Shown in pieces: positions 13,019 through 31,132 of a stretch of DNA of 64,000 nt; within the stretch, counting starts at the first letter, position 1; every line of letters begins with the position of its first letter. The notes under the pieces are model-generated. The model had not been told where the DNA came from. It searched no databases and saw only the letters and a list, made by a program, of their open reading frames with translations. Made by a program: the position numbers and the translations under genes. The stretch is from Scatophagus argus (Eukaryota > Chordata > Actinopteri > Scatophagidae), in NCBI RefSeq assembly GCF_020382885.2, contig NC_058504.1:9600519-9664518 (forward strand), read 5' to 3'.

Positions 13019-14169
13019 GGCAATCAATTTGGCCAGATGTGTTGGTAAAAACAATCCACATGTGGCGATGAACTTGACATAACACAAATTTAACGCCAGT
13101 TGTCTGTCATTCAAGTTGGCGGCACCAGACCGTGCTGAATGCTCTACTTCTGTGTTTAGAACTTTGCCATAATCCTTTTTCTCATGATCAAAGTTTGTCT
13201 ATATCAGCTAGAACTTCCTGGGCCTCTCTTAGTTCCCTCTGGGTCACACATCTTGTCGCAATAAAAAAGAAAGAAAGAAACATCCAGTTCATTGGGAAGT
13301 GAGTCCACTCTAAACACTGCCTGCTCCTCACCAGAAGCTCCAGTCCACCTTTCTGATAGATTCCTTGTACAGACAGACCCGGTTTCAGTCCTTGGTTGCA
13401 CGTTTCTGCACCCAGGTGGGTGTGTTGCTCCAACAAACACAGACCATCACAGCGGTGCAAGTGAGGGAGCAGGAAGGAGGTAGGGGAAAAATAGCAAGAG
13501 GTGCTACACAGTCTGAATGAAGCAGCCACCCCTGAGGCAATGACGGTGCCTTTAGCTTAACCACAAACACAAGCCCTCCTCTTGTACCAAAACAAAAACC
13601 CCACATGCAAACAACTGGAAAAGAAGAACCAAGAATGGCAAAACAAACAAATCAAGCCACACACACGGCACCCACACATTCACACACGCACACAGAGACA
13701 GAAACACACCAGATGGAACTCAGTCAGCACTAAAAGCAGACAGGCATGCAACAGAAACCAGACTAATTCAAATGATTTCCCAGCTCTGTTGCCATATAAG
13801 GGAATAGGAACACCCTCCAAAATGTTCAGTTTGATGACTGCAGTTGTCTTCGCTTCTTCCAAGCCCAGATTCCATTTAGAGTGTGTCTGGTTGGATATGG
13901 ACTACTCCGGGGGTCTCGCTTTCACGCTGGATGTTTGTGTGCTGGCGTGCGTGTCTTGTCAGTCAGAGTCCCGTCCACATTGGCGTGGCCTCCAGCGGTT
14001 TTTCAGAGCGCTGTCAGAGCAGAGGGAGGGAGCAAAGATCCAGAAGACAACCCCGTTAGAGCACAGAGCAGACAGAGGAAGTGACTCGACATTCCAGATG
14101 GCGGACATAGCCAGGAGAATTTTTTGCAAGGGGCTCAACTTCACCACCAGTGTGTGAAACAGCAGACTG

Positions 14170-14176
<7 letters not shown>

Positions 14177-14211
<35 letters not shown>
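14177..14211. repeat. (CT)n tract
   Basis: About 17 CT units within a longer pyrimidine-rich stretch reaching 14500. On the inppl1 strand this is a GA tract about 1.2 kb upstream of the start codon, a composition often seen near fish promoters, but no function is shown. Confidence 0.9.
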
Positions 14212-14214
<3 letters not shown>

Positions 14215-15336
14215 CTCCCGTCTTCTTCCTCACTCAGCCCCTGCCTCTGTCTGCTTCCTCAAATTCCAAGCAGAATACACAGCTTTCACCGCACAGTTGA
14301 GCTGCCTGGCTAATCCCCACTTTCTTACTCTGTTTTTTATCATCTTTGTCTTCTGAAGTTTCATCCTCTCGCCGACATAGTCACTCTCTTTAACCCTTCT
14401 TTCCCCTGCCCCAACCTTTTTTCCTTTCGACGCCCTCCTTAAACTTCCCTTCCCCTCTTGCTCACTCCTTCCCTTTCAGCAAAAAAAGCAGCCTCCATGT
14501 GGTTATGATCATCCTTCACTTTCTTATTTTTGCATTATTCAGCCCTCCTACTTCCCTCCTTCTCCATTAGCTGGAGCACATAACTCAGTGGGAAGCTGTT
14601 CGGTCACATATTTGCTGTTCTGCCTCTCACTATTCAGCAGAAATGTGCCGACCACCAACCGCAGCCTCAATAAAACAAACAGACACAAGTCCATCCCAAT
14701 CTGATGACATATCAGCTTAACCCTCAATCTATAATCAGTTATTCTTAATACTGCTATGAGCTCTCTATATCACATAACTGAAAAATATACAGTATCACGC
14801 CATTGAGGCTGTTCAGCAATGTTTTCAGCAATCTTTGCTGACGTCAAAATGCCCACATTTAGCGGTTAAAGACCTCCTCCAGTGTAAATCATTTTTTAAA
14901 ATCTTGTTAACATGTCCATATGATGTTCTTATATACTACAAATGAATAAGTACTCAGCACCCTGTATTTCCACGTTGGAACTGCAGTGAACCAATAACCA
15001 ATATTATGACTCCCACTGCTTTTCTGGACTAGACCCACCCTACTTTGCCTCTGATTGGCTTACCCTGATATTCTTACCCTAGTTCTGTCCAGTCTTACTC
15101 CTGACCCAAACCTACCCAGCCTTACCAAAAAAGGAAACCAATCAGACAGAGCAGGGCGGGCCAGGAAAACAGAGTGATTCATAAAAACATATGTGTTTTA
15201 AAAAAAGATATGAAAAGTCTTTTCAAACAACATAGGATAAAGTTTTAATTTATTTATTGGAGGTTTGAAAAGTGAGTGGATTGCTGCTTAACTGAGCAAT
15301 TTATTCATGACATCTTTTGTAAGAGCATTTGAAAAA

Positions 15337-15893
15337 TACACTACGGACAAAGATATTCTGACATGCCTCTTTAATACTGAATTCAGGTGTGGTATGGGGC
15401 TGTTTTTCAGGGGTTGGGTTGGCCTCTTACTTCCAGTGAAGGGAAATCTTAATGCTTCAGCATACCAAGACATTTTGGACAATGCTATGCTTCCAATCCT
15501 GTGGCACCATCCCAGGGAAGGCCGCCCTCCATCCCAGTATGACTGTGCCCCAGTGCACAAAACAAAGTCCACGAAGACATGGTCGGATGAGTCCGGTGCA
15601 GAAGAACCCCGCTGGCCCCCACAGAGTCCCAACCTCAACCCCATCGAACACCCCCAGGACGAACCAGAACAGAAACCGTGAGCCAGCCAACCAGCCAGCT
15701 CCCCATCCAATACCAGTGCCCAACCCCACAAACACTCCACTTCATGAATGGGCAAAGACCCACAGAAACACCACAAAATGCCACAAAGAGAGGACCAACT
15801 CCACACCAATGTCCATGCACTTAGAATGTGATGTCACCAAAGTCCCCACTGGTGTAGTGGTCAGGTGACCTAAGACTGTCCTAAGGTGAAGAT
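15337..15893 (+). mobile_element. Internally deleted, decayed Tc1-like transposon
   Basis: The left end starts with TACACTACGGACAAAGATAT after a TA, typical of a fish Tc1 terminal repeat. It continues as usual to ATTCAGGTGT at 15390 and then jumps straight into the C-terminal half of the transposase. That remnant shows AYQDILDNAMLP, then DCAPVHK with the Asp of the DDE triad, and PQSPNLNPIEH. Frame breaks run through the rest, where LHEWAK can still be read. The right end is recognisable as the usual 3' flank, but its terminal repeat is badly eroded. Full-length family members are about 1.3-1.6 kb, so about 1 kb is missing. Confidence 0.9.
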
Positions 15894-16185
15894 TTATGTC
15901 TGATGAAGGGCTGATAACATTATCTAAAACCAAAAACTTCACCATCATTAGTATCAAAATTTATTTTCTTCTTCTTTGTTTAAAGATCACATTTGTCATT
16001 CTCAGGAACAGCAATTGTTTTCCAGCACTCTCTTCTTCATCCAATTCTACCAAATGCTCTGCTTATGCAGGCACTGGATTGGACAGGATATTCAGTCAGA
16101 CATGAGGACTGCAAGATGTACTCTAAGAAGCACCTGTTCACTTTTATTTTCCATACCAGCTGTCAGATATGATTTTGAATATCAT

Positions 16186-16188
<3 letters not shown>

Positions 16189-16241
<53 letters not shown>
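16189..16241. repeat. (TA)n microsatellite
   Basis: Perfect TA repeat of about 53 nt, about 300 nt right of the Tc1 relic. Confidence 0.97.
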
Positions 16242-16244
<3 letters not shown>

Positions 16245-17480
16245 TGAGAGCCAAAATAAAGTATATCTTGAAGAGTATTAGAGTAATAGGACAACAAAAA
16301 AGGTGCTGAGTTCTGTTGAACATATTCAATATCATTAAAAGGCACAGTGATCTTCTCAGGAATATTACAAACGTTTAACAAAATGTTCTACAGCTAATTA
16401 ATGGTAGAATCATATTTTTAGAAGAACATACTCCCTCAGTGAATCATGTCACGAGTAAGAAAATGGTGATGAACAAGTATACCGCTTGCGGAGGACTATG
16501 TGCTCTTAACCACTCTCTTTCCGCCTGATGGAGACAGACCTTTAAGGTTACACCCCCAGTTAAGTCAATGAGTTTCACAGAACACAGTCAGCAGAGACCT
16601 AACAGGTACACTGCCACCGTCCAACATTTAGTTCAAACTTTGTACGAGTGTTTCAAGTGCATTAATCATTCAAATCGGTGACGTTGACTATAGAACTGCA
16701 CATCAACAAATCTTTGCAGAAGGTTACTCTGACAGCATTTCACACACTTCCTCATTTGTCATAAGGCAGCACTGACTGGCTCAGAATCCAACACAGTTTG
16801 TTCTGGTGGGCAACAAACACTGCATCACTGCCTCAATATGGCAACACGCTGAAGACTGTGTTAAGAAGAGGTAATACTGTTGTGCTGTAACACACTGGGG
16901 ACTAGTCAGCAGTCCCTTTGAGGGACAATGTTGTCTGTCTATATAAAGCACCTTCCAAAAACAGCACCAGATTAACCGTAAGGGGCTTATCTGACTATGT
17001 AATCTCACACAGCGAAAACTGGAAAAAGAAAACCCAAGATAGACAGTTCAGCATGAAGAGAATAGAACAGAAAATAAGATTACTCTCGTTTTTTCAGTTT
17101 CTTTATCCTGGATAGTATTAAATGGTTTACAAAAACACAAAAACATTCATAACCTAACAGATCCCTTGCTTGAATTCATGAGCCATTGCCCAAGTGGTAC
17201 ATAAGTATCTAACAATTACACTAACCCTAAACCCGTCTTCACCCAGGAGGTCTTTGAAAACACAATCAATTGTTCCTTTGACGTTGACAGTGTCGGTTGA
17301 TTCATCAGCATGATAAACTTTCGTTCAGAGTTGTTTCCTTTTATCTCTTTCAACCCAGCTGTGGCTGTGCTTGCTCAGTGAAACGAAGCGCACAGAGGCT
17401 GTATGAGAATGACTGTAAATGCCAATAATAGAATACACAGAACAGAAGACATTAGAAGCATTCAGGTTATGTATTTTGTA

Positions 17481-17580
17481 TTACTTGGCCAGGACACCCT
17501 TGGAAAAGAGATTTTTAATCTCAATGGGTCAATTCTCCTGGTAAAATAAAAGTTAAATAATAAAAAAAAATTTAAATTAA
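17481..17580 (+). repeat. 3' tail of a fish interspersed repeat
   Basis: The phrase AAAAGAGATTTTTAATCTCA, followed by ATGGG and TAAATAA units and an A-run, closely resembles the 3' tails of common fish retroelements. Only the tail is recognisable, so the family is not assigned. Confidence 0.5.
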
Positions 17581-19555
17581 AACTGTATCTTGATGGCAGA
17601 GCTGCAGGAAGAACTGTTGCCACTGATTTAAACAAAACAGAGCCTCACATTTATTTAGTCTGTTTTATATTATTATGACCTGGAACTTCATGGACAAATG
17701 TTTATAAGTGGTCATTCAAAGCTATACCACATCCTAAAACTGGAGAAATTCAAATCTCAGGAACTTTATACACAATACTATTAACTTATAACGTATAACT
17801 TATAACACATAACTACTATATTTGAAAATGTGTGTTTTTGACTGTTTTGTATGTTTTAAACCTCCTTTTACAAAGTCTGTCAGTTTTCAGAACAGAAGAG
17901 TTTCTATGACCATTTTTTCTTGCAGAAAATGTGGGTGGGATTTTCGTTTTTAATAAAAGCATTATGTTTCACATAAAGGTGCCACAGCTCCCACATATCA
18001 CTATGCTCCCACAAGTAATTGTTTGCCTGGATTTTTTTACAGTTACATCTGGTATACTGCAGTAGTCAGAGGCATGCTTTCCGCAGTTCTTTAGCTGTTC
18101 TGTATTTCATTGCACTGATTTTAATGTTTTTAAAGAGTGAACCTGCATGTTGTATGCAGAACATTGTGAGATCAGCTTTAATGCATTAAAAAGCTTATCT
18201 GTGTATTTGCCTGTGAACTCCTGGCCGATGATCCGGCGTCCTAATGTATAACAGTGCTGATCTGTCCAGGCAGCTTTAAAGAGATCTCAAACCTTGTCCC
18301 TATATGACAGTTGAAGAGAGGCTAACTCAAACATTCACCTGCCTAATTCATTATCCTTGACAGTCAAGGTGTGGCAATCCATCCATAAAACCCATCATCC
18401 AGTTTCCTCATTAATCAATCAATTACACCTCACTGAAAAAGTGTGAAGATCCTCCAGCAATCCACCAGACAGTTTTATCTCTACTGCGGGATGCCAACTC
18501 AGAGCCTGGATCTTCTATAAAGGTCACTGATGATGAACGTGGGTCCCCTGGAAGACCTGAAAGCCAGGTTAACTTGTGCCTCTGCTTGAATGAGGGGACC
18601 AAACTCAAAGATTCATGGAGTCCTTGTCAACTCATGAAGTCAAATATCACAAAGCAACAAGTTACCTTAAGTTACCTTACACTGACATACATGGGACATT
18701 TGGGTACTACTTTCTGAAATTAGTCACAACCATAAACTGTGTAAATGAGGATTAATCGCTGTTGCTTGCACAGTTTTAAGTCAGCAGGTGATTCACTTCA
18801 ACCTGCCATGAGCACAGATTGCACAAAGCTTGGTAGAGGAGCCATCTGTCACCCTGGCTACCATTATAACTGAAATCCAACTAATACCTCTCTACTCCTG
18901 TCTAAGCTATAAGAAAGGAAGTCCTTGAACATTCACACAGTCTATTCAGACTTAGTGAGGCTCTAATAGCATTAAATTTTAGAGCTTGGCGCAAAAGTGT
19001 TAAATAATTATTTAATCACAGTATTTCATCATTTTAACCAAGTGTTTTTAATCTTCTAAAACATCTAAATCTTTCTCCCAAAGGTACGCTATCAGACTGA
19101 AATGTCAACTTGTTACACTCTACACCCAAGGAACCATTTGTACTGCATTACTTCAGTTTTCCGAACATTACCCTAAAATAGAAAACTATAAACAGCTGTG
19201 TGTTCTTCAGTCTAAACAGATACAGATCAAACGCATACACACAGATTAAATTACACGTGGAAAGGCATTAGTAGGGTGATTTCATTCATGATTATATTGT
19301 TGTTTCGGCACTATAGCAAAGAGGAAAATATGGGGGAATTGTATATATACAATATTGTTCACGCCATGCACATATACAGCAGGAAATATTTGAGTGATCC
19401 AAAAGCGGACAAAGACAGACTGACCACCATAATCTTACTCCAGTTTGTTGCACTCGGTCCCACTCCCAAAACTGCCTATGTCTCCGGGATTATTCTTTCG
19501 AAGTCACATACACAACATTATTTTTACACATGCTGTGGACCAAAACAGTAGCTTT

Positions 19556-19651
19556 CTAATGCATTAATCAGATTTTCTCTAAAACAGTCTTCTTTGAGAA
19601 GCTGTATAAGCTGAGGGGAGGGCTTCAAGGTTGGCAGGTCATGGTATAAAA
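19556..19651 (+). promoter_or_regulatory. arr3 promoter: TATA box and homeodomain sites
   Basis: TATAAAA at 19645-19651 lies about 30 nt before the likely 5' UTR exon. The palindrome TAATGCATTA (19558-19567) and an overlapping TAATC core lie about 80 nt upstream. TAATC is the core bound by CRX/OTX, the photoreceptor homeodomain factors known to drive cone genes. Use of these sites is an inference from motif and position. Confidence 0.45.
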
Positions 19652-19669
19652 GCAAACAGGAGGCAGTGA

Positions 19670-19748
19670 CTGATACTCAGACACACTACACACCGTCAAG
19701 AGATTACAGAGGCAGCAGAGAAGACTCACTGACAGAGCTGAGGCCAAG
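19670..19748 (+). other. arr3: arr3 non-coding first exon (5' UTR)
   Basis: The sequence downstream of the TATA box ends at a strong donor, GCCAAG followed by GTAAGT, at 19749. The next exon (20200-20233) has a good pyrimidine tract and acceptor and contains the start codon. The exact transcription start is not determined. Confidence 0.6.
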
Positions 19749-20225
19749 GTAAGTGAGCTGTTTCTCACAACAGAAATATACTGAGATGATGATAACTCTA
19801 TAATGACAATGATATCATAGTCATTGTGCAGAGGATCCTTTACTGAAAACTGTCACTGTTGTTACTTGACAGGATAATAACGCTTCAATAACTCAAATAA
19901 TGGTTAAGACAACACAAAGTTCACAGCATATGCTCCGAATCATTTTACTTAAATCAACTGCAGAATCAAAAAGAAACTCTTTCTACTAAGAAGCTATTTA
20001 GAAATGATGATCCTCTCCTGCATTGTAACAGTCATGATTCACTGATGAACCTCATCAGGGGTCCTTATGGTTGAAACTTTCTTGGTTTGGTAAATAATGT
20101 AGATTAACTATAACTAAATAACTAGTGCCCAGAACAATTAGACATGTGTCAGTATCATGTGTTTTACTAACACAGTCTTTTCACCTTTTCTATTTGCAGA
20201 CTGGATCTGTAACTTTGCCATCAAC

Positions 20226-23200
20226 ATGTCAAAGTGAGTTTTGAGAGTTGATTGATTTGCTTACTAATTCGACGGTTATCCTGATGAAGGATAGTTTAGA
20301 TTGGGAATTAAAGAGAAACTGTGGCATTAAATTGGCATAAGAAGAAATCTAATGAAGCTAAATAAAATCAACACCTCTGTGACACACAGCGATAATTTAT
20401 GCTGTGCAAATTTAAGGTACTACGTTGATATTGTGATTTTTGAAATTTAACTCATCTAATCGAAACAAGAACAGCTCAGGGCCCAAGCAGAGATCAAAGT
20501 GGTAATAAGGATTAGGGTAAATTCGGATTAAAGTTGTTTGTGTGGATTTGATCTTGAAAGAGAAGCTTTACAAGATACAGGAAAAGTTTCAACAGGATTA
20601 CTTAATGGACGCCCAAAAGATGTTAAAACCACCAAGGATTACTTGTGTGTTTATTGTTACACATACAGAGCAATGGAAGTGCACATGCTGGGTTATGTAA
20701 TACTTATAATATTAGGAAAAGTTCTCAATCCTTTGTGATATTGATTCAGAATTTTACATGTTTACCAAGAACTATTCAACATTCAGTACAAGAGGTCTAC
20801 TTTCTGTAGCAACATTAATCGGAGAGATTTTCAGGAAAACACCTTTTGGTACCATGCATAAAATTTATAATAGATAACAAAAAACTGTTTACATGGTTAA
20901 AAACTAAGTGAAACAAGACATTTTTCATTTATCACTAAGTATAATGTACTAACTTACCAAATCACAATTACATCTCATGTCCAGATTAGCCACTGGTGCC
21001 AGCAGGTGCCTTTTCATCCTAAGTAGTAATCCATGGTCTCTAGGATGGGGTGGAGGGTGGGGGTGTATCCTGTCATTGACAACTTTCGAGAAGTGGTAGG
21101 TGCACAAGATTATTGCCTCAGACCACTTCAGAAGTAGAAAAAAAGAAGAAAAAACTGCAATGCAATGAAGGCAAGAAACATTTACATTAAAGGGGGACCT
21201 TTACACTTTCTCCTGAGCATCTTGTATTCTTATCAAATGCATTCAGTGAACCTGGTGAAACAGCAGTCTTCACTATCTTGTCTTTTCCTTATTTTTTTCT
21301 CTTTTCAGGGTTTTTAAGAAGACCAGTGGCAATGGACATGTAAGTGGCCTCTATAATATAGTCGTTACAGGGCACTTCTTGGGTATAGGGAGGAGTGCAA
21401 TTTGTATGTAGCTATTCCAGCTCCCAGAAATAACTTCTAAACTTGTAGACTTGGTGGAGGAGTAACTGTTTTCCTCTCTGCTTTTCTCTGTTCTTTTCAG
21501 ATTTGCTTGTACTTGGGGAAGAGAGATTTTGTGGACAATGTGGATTCAGTGGAAGTAGTTGGTGTGTACCACTGAAGAGTCACACATACAGTAAAAATGT
21601 CTTTCTTAAATCTAACACTATTGGTTTTCCTCTCGTTTGCAGATGGGGTTGTTAAAGTGGACCCTTCTGGTCTTAATGGCAGAAAAGGTATCTCTCTCAA
21701 TCGCTGCTAATGGTGAAAGTTACAGAACCCAACAAAACCAAACATAGTCTTTTCCTTTTGCAGTGTTTGTCTACCTTGCCTGTGCCTTCCGCTATGGAAG
21801 CGACGACTTGGACGTCATGGGACTGTCCTTCAGGAGAGACATTTGGATCCAGCGTGTTCAGGTGTATCCCCCTACAGGTGAAAACACAGCTAAAACACCA
21901 ATGCAGGAATTCCTCCTGAAGAAAGTTGGAGAGCAAGGATATCCTTTTTCCTTCCAGGTGAGGAAGCATAACTTACTCACTTTTTATATAACACCTCAAA
22001 CCACTCTTGTCCTTCAGGCAAATGTTATACTGCTCAGCCACGTATCATTACCTGACCTTTAACTTTCCAAGCAACATTTTCGAATTTTATTAATTAATGT
22101 GTTTTATGTCCACTTCCTACTTCAGTTGGCAACAGATCTGCCATGCTCGGTCTCCTTACAGCCAGGGCCAAATGATTCTGGCAAGGTATGACTAGCATCC
22201 ATTTCATTTCAAGTCTTACATACTTTTGTAAATGTCTGACAGACAAATCTTTTACTTGGGTCTTCTTCTGTTGTAGGCTTGCGGCGTAGACTTTGAGGTT
22301 AAAGCATACCTCGCCAACGCACCCAACAATGTAGATGAAGTCATTGAAAAGAAGTATGTGTGTCCACAGCCAAACATACTGTCACCACATTCTTTGGAAT
22401 TAAACACATGTAGAGGAATAACCCTGACTCTCTTTGTGTATCTTTTTCTGGTCTTAGGGACACATGTCGTCTGATGATTCGCAAAATACAGTTTGCACCA
22501 GCTAACAACAAGGCTGGACCCAAGGCTGAAATAACCAAGCAGTTTATGATGACTGACAAACCCGTTCACCTGGAGGCCTCGCTTGAAAAAGAGGTACAAG
22601 TACAAGTCCACATTATTGCTGAGATTACACAATTGTTGAGATTATTACTAAAAAAAACAGTGCTGAATTTATTCAAACAAATCATTTTTATATTTAGATT
22701 TATTACCATGGAGATCCAATCACTGTCAAAGTAAAGATCAACAATGAAACCACCAAGGTTGTGAAGAAAATCAAAGTCACAGGTAAATAGCAAAGAAAGT
22801 TTGAGGTGTAATTTTGTGTGTGTGTGTGTGTGTTTACGTGTAGCTCTTTAGAGAAGAATAACAGAAAACAAAAGTGTGTCCATATTCATGCTTAGTACAT
22901 ACATACACTTTCATAATTCTAACAAAGATGTTCTTCTTTTTCTGTTTAGTTGAGCAGCTAACTAGTGTGGTCCTCTACTCATCTGACACTTATACCAAGG
23001 CAGTCTGCTCTGAGGAGTTTGGGTGAGCCTTTCATTGGATCATATGAGCCTTATTAGCAAGATTGGTTTCATTTCAGATTTAATTTAATTATTCTAGGAA
23101 GCCATCAACTTGAATATCGAGAAATCCTATCCAATTAAAAAATATTCTCACATCGTGATATCCCTAACGTTAATCTTTAGCCCATAGGTACTAGTGAGAA

Positions 23201-24516
23201 AAACTACTTTGTCACTGTGACATTTCATTTTAAATCTAAAATATAGATTTAGCAAAAGTAGACTCTCTGTTAAGTTAAACATGTATTACTATTTATTTAT
23301 TTCTGTATTTTACTGCTATGCACAGGGAAACAGTAAACTCCAACTCCACATTTGAGAAGTCCTTCCAGGTAACTCCTCTCCTGTCCAGCAACAAAGAAAA
23401 GCGAGGTCTTTCAGTGGATGGACGGCTAAAAGATGAGGACACTCACCTAGCATCCACTACCCTGTAAGCCACTCTTGGTCTCTTATGAAAGGGCTTACCG
23501 TGAGCCCAGGAGGGGTTTTCATCCTCTTATTGAGTGGTGGCTATACAACTCTACATTGTGTCATCCACTTATCGTGTCTTAGACCAAATCCTCAAGCTCT
23601 GAAAGGTAAACTATTCCTGTCTTAACACAGGAGTCAAGGAGAAAAGGAGATGCAGGGAATCCTTGTCTCCTACAAAGTCAAGGTCAATCTAATGGTGTCT
23701 GGCGGAGGGTAAGGCTTAAATGACTAGAAAATATTCATGCATAATGTTGTTACATTTTGTGTCAAATTGTGCAGACTAAATGTGTCTTTTATTGTTTCTC
23801 TGTCACTTAAAGCTTGCTGGGTGGCCTGACAGGAAGGTAAATATTGATTTTCATTTATTTGTGGTCACATCTTATTAAATTAGAAATCACATTTTTAATA
23901 ATGACATTTTTACTTTTTATTTTCAGCGACGTCACTGTGGAGCTTCCTCTGATCCTGATGTCCCCAAAACCCGCAGGTGAGTGCAGTGCTTTTTCTTCTG
24001 CATTTTAAAAGCTTCCTGAAATATTTTGCTGATCTCATTAACATGTTTTATTCATTCATTTATTGTGTGTCATCGCTGCATCCTGAGCAGAAGTGTAAGT
24101 ACAAAATACTCTCTGTATAATGATGTGTAATCTCCTGTGGCTGGAAGGTACTGTGACATACTACTCATATTTTTCTCCTGTGTGTTTGTGTGCTTTTTGA
24201 ACCACAGAAAATTGGAGTAAAGGCCTCTTTAGTTCAGGTGAGGTCATCTCCAATTCAGTACATTTCACAGTGTCCAGTTTTTCAAAAGCTCTTTCTATGA
24301 AATAAATATCTCGTTTAAACACTACAATATTGGATCTAGCCAATGACACATATCAGCAATACAATCAAAGGACTGTTTCGGTTTCATAATAAAGATTATG
24401 AGGCTTTTCCTGTCTACAAAATGAGGTGCCTTGGTGTAATGCTGGACTCACAAAATCAGCTGTTTGTTCATTATTCCAATAGAGCAGACATCTTGTTCGA
24501 GTGTGTGGAAGGCTGA
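20226..24516 (+). CDS. arr3: Cone arrestin (arrestin-3, retinal)
   Basis: Binds light-activated, phosphorylated cone opsins and ends their signalling in cone photoreceptors. Coding exons: 20226-20233, 21309-21339, 21501-21561, 21643-21687, 21764-21957, 22126-22185, 22277-22353, 22458-22593, 22698-22782, 22950-23022, 23326-23463, 23631-23708, 23813-23836, 23927-23976, 24091-24094, 24483-24516. All join in phase to give 365 aa, within the normal cone-arrestin size. The start MSKVFKKTSGNG matches human ARR3 at nearly every position. Other anchors are YLGKRDFVDNVD, FEVKAYLA, the lariat loop DEDTHLAS and ILVSYKVKVNLMVSGG. The first 14 exons are firm. The last two are inferred from phase and from the tail ADILFECVEG, which resembles the arrestin C-tail DIVFEEF. 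Confidence 0.93.
24091..24094 (+). other. arr3: arr3 candidate 4-nt microexon
   Basis: AAGT lies between a GAGCAG acceptor and a GTAAGT donor. Including it turns phase 1 at 23976 into phase 2, which lets the last exon at 24483 read as VADILFECVEG and stop. Without it the last exon reads in a frame with no arrestin likeness. Confidence 0.6.
24208..24237 (+). other. arr3: arr3 possible alternative 30-nt exon
   Basis: Bounded by CCACAG and a GTGAGG donor. After the microexon it would add VKLE and then a stop, giving an arrestin without the C-tail. If the microexon is skipped it stays open and leads into a different tail. Both readings are inference. Confidence 0.35.
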
Positions 24517-25824
24517 TACAACCAGCGAAGGAAACTCACCTCCCTGACAAGAGAGCACAAAACACAAAGGAACTCAACGCCGGTGAAGAAAAGCACAAAG
24601 TGTCACCGAGTCTCTACAGTGTTGTTATTTTACCTGTACATATATGTTTTTATTAGGCATTACCACAAGAGCTAGATCACTGGAAGAGCCTAAACTCTGT
24701 GTGATATTACTCTGAATGCCATCATAGCATTAATGAAAATACACATGTATTGTGCATTTTCTTTGTCAAAGGGAACATCCCATAGTGTAGAGTGTAGACT
24801 TTTCTTTCCATGTGTTATGAATACTAAACTTGCAGAGCTTCACATACCCTTAATGTTTACTGCTGTGTCATTAGAGCCATGTTATGTTATGACTGACTGT
24901 ACAGCTGGATGAAAATCTCCAAAATACTCCTGCTTGTCTGACTCTTTACTGACAAGATAAGTAAATAAACACATTGTTTGCCCCCATTATTCCCTAATGC
25001 TTGTTAGTTTTACTCAGTATGTCAAGACTTCTTTTTAAAACTGGGAACTTTTTTTTATATCAACAAAATGCTTCATTACAAAATGCTATGTTGGTAAAAA
25101 GGAATATTGATTATTTTTATCATATATCTGACAAAACATGGGTGAGTAAACAAACAAAAACATATTTAGTCATCAGAGCTCTTAGGATTGACTGACTTAT
25201 TTGTACATACACCTAATTCATACGCTAACTGTGTTAAGTGTGAGCATTTCATTTGAGCCTAAAATTAACACTAATTGCTACATAAACATTACTGGCTGTG
25301 AGCAGCTGCTTTATCATGCAGCCAAAGATGGAATAAAATCTTTCTCTACAAATTGATGCAGTTTTCACATGGCCCCTTTGCCCCAAAACCGTGACTCACG
25401 TATAAAACCACTAGTTTAAAGCGCCTTTCTCTTCGTCTGCCTTTTCTTTTTTGTTTTTACATAAATGTTTTCTTTAAACAAGCACCAAGTATATTTTCTT
25501 AAGTAAAATGCCAGCAGCGAAATATGAGTAACATCATTGTGCTCGAGTAATTTCAGTAATGCATATCGCTCCTTTTGTGAGGCCAAATTATATTAAGCAT
25601 TAAGATATATTACAATCGATCCCAATAATGATAGGATGAGCATTTGCGTTACCACTGAAATATCTGTTGTACCTCAGTGTTTGCCTGTGGGTTGCGCTAT
25701 TTCACTTCTGTCTGTTTAAGAAAACAATAGCGCTGGCCAGTGCTGGATAAAGATACACTCCTCTCCGGTCTAGACATCACATCATTATCTAAGTCAGCTA
25801 GTTAGCTGTTTATTTTTTGACAAA
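24517..25824 (+). other. arr3 3' UTR and spacer to the Rab gene
   Basis: An AATAAA signal at 24964-24969 could end the arr3 transcript. The last 100-150 nt before 25825 are probably the 5' UTR and promoter of the Rab gene. I see no further coding exon here. Confidence 0.5.

Positions 25825-31132
<5,308 letters not shown>

Larger units (their letters stand above)
13019..19640. other. Intergenic region between divergent inppl1 and arr3
   Basis: Head-to-head spacer of 6.6 kb. The left part (13019-14700) probably contains inppl1 5' UTR and promoter sequence, including a CT tract, but no first exon could be fixed. The middle carries a Tc1 relic (15337-15893) and a TA microsatellite. The right part (16250-19500) is AT-rich unique-looking sequence, apart from a repeat tail near 17481. 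No convincing coding exon was found; the open frames at 13188-13529 and 13582-14157 show no family resemblance. Confidence 0.6.

Noticed and set aside
13188-13529. 113-aa minus-strand open frame upstream of inppl1
   Set aside because: No family resemblance and low complexity; more likely leader or intergenic sequence.
15288-15809. 173-aa minus-strand open frame
   Set aside because: It is the antisense shadow of the Tc1 transposase remnant.
24483-24547. arr3 tail reading EQTSCSSVWKADTTSEGN from the last exon
   Set aside because: It needs the microexon skipped and has no arrestin likeness; the frame giving DILFECVEG is preferred.
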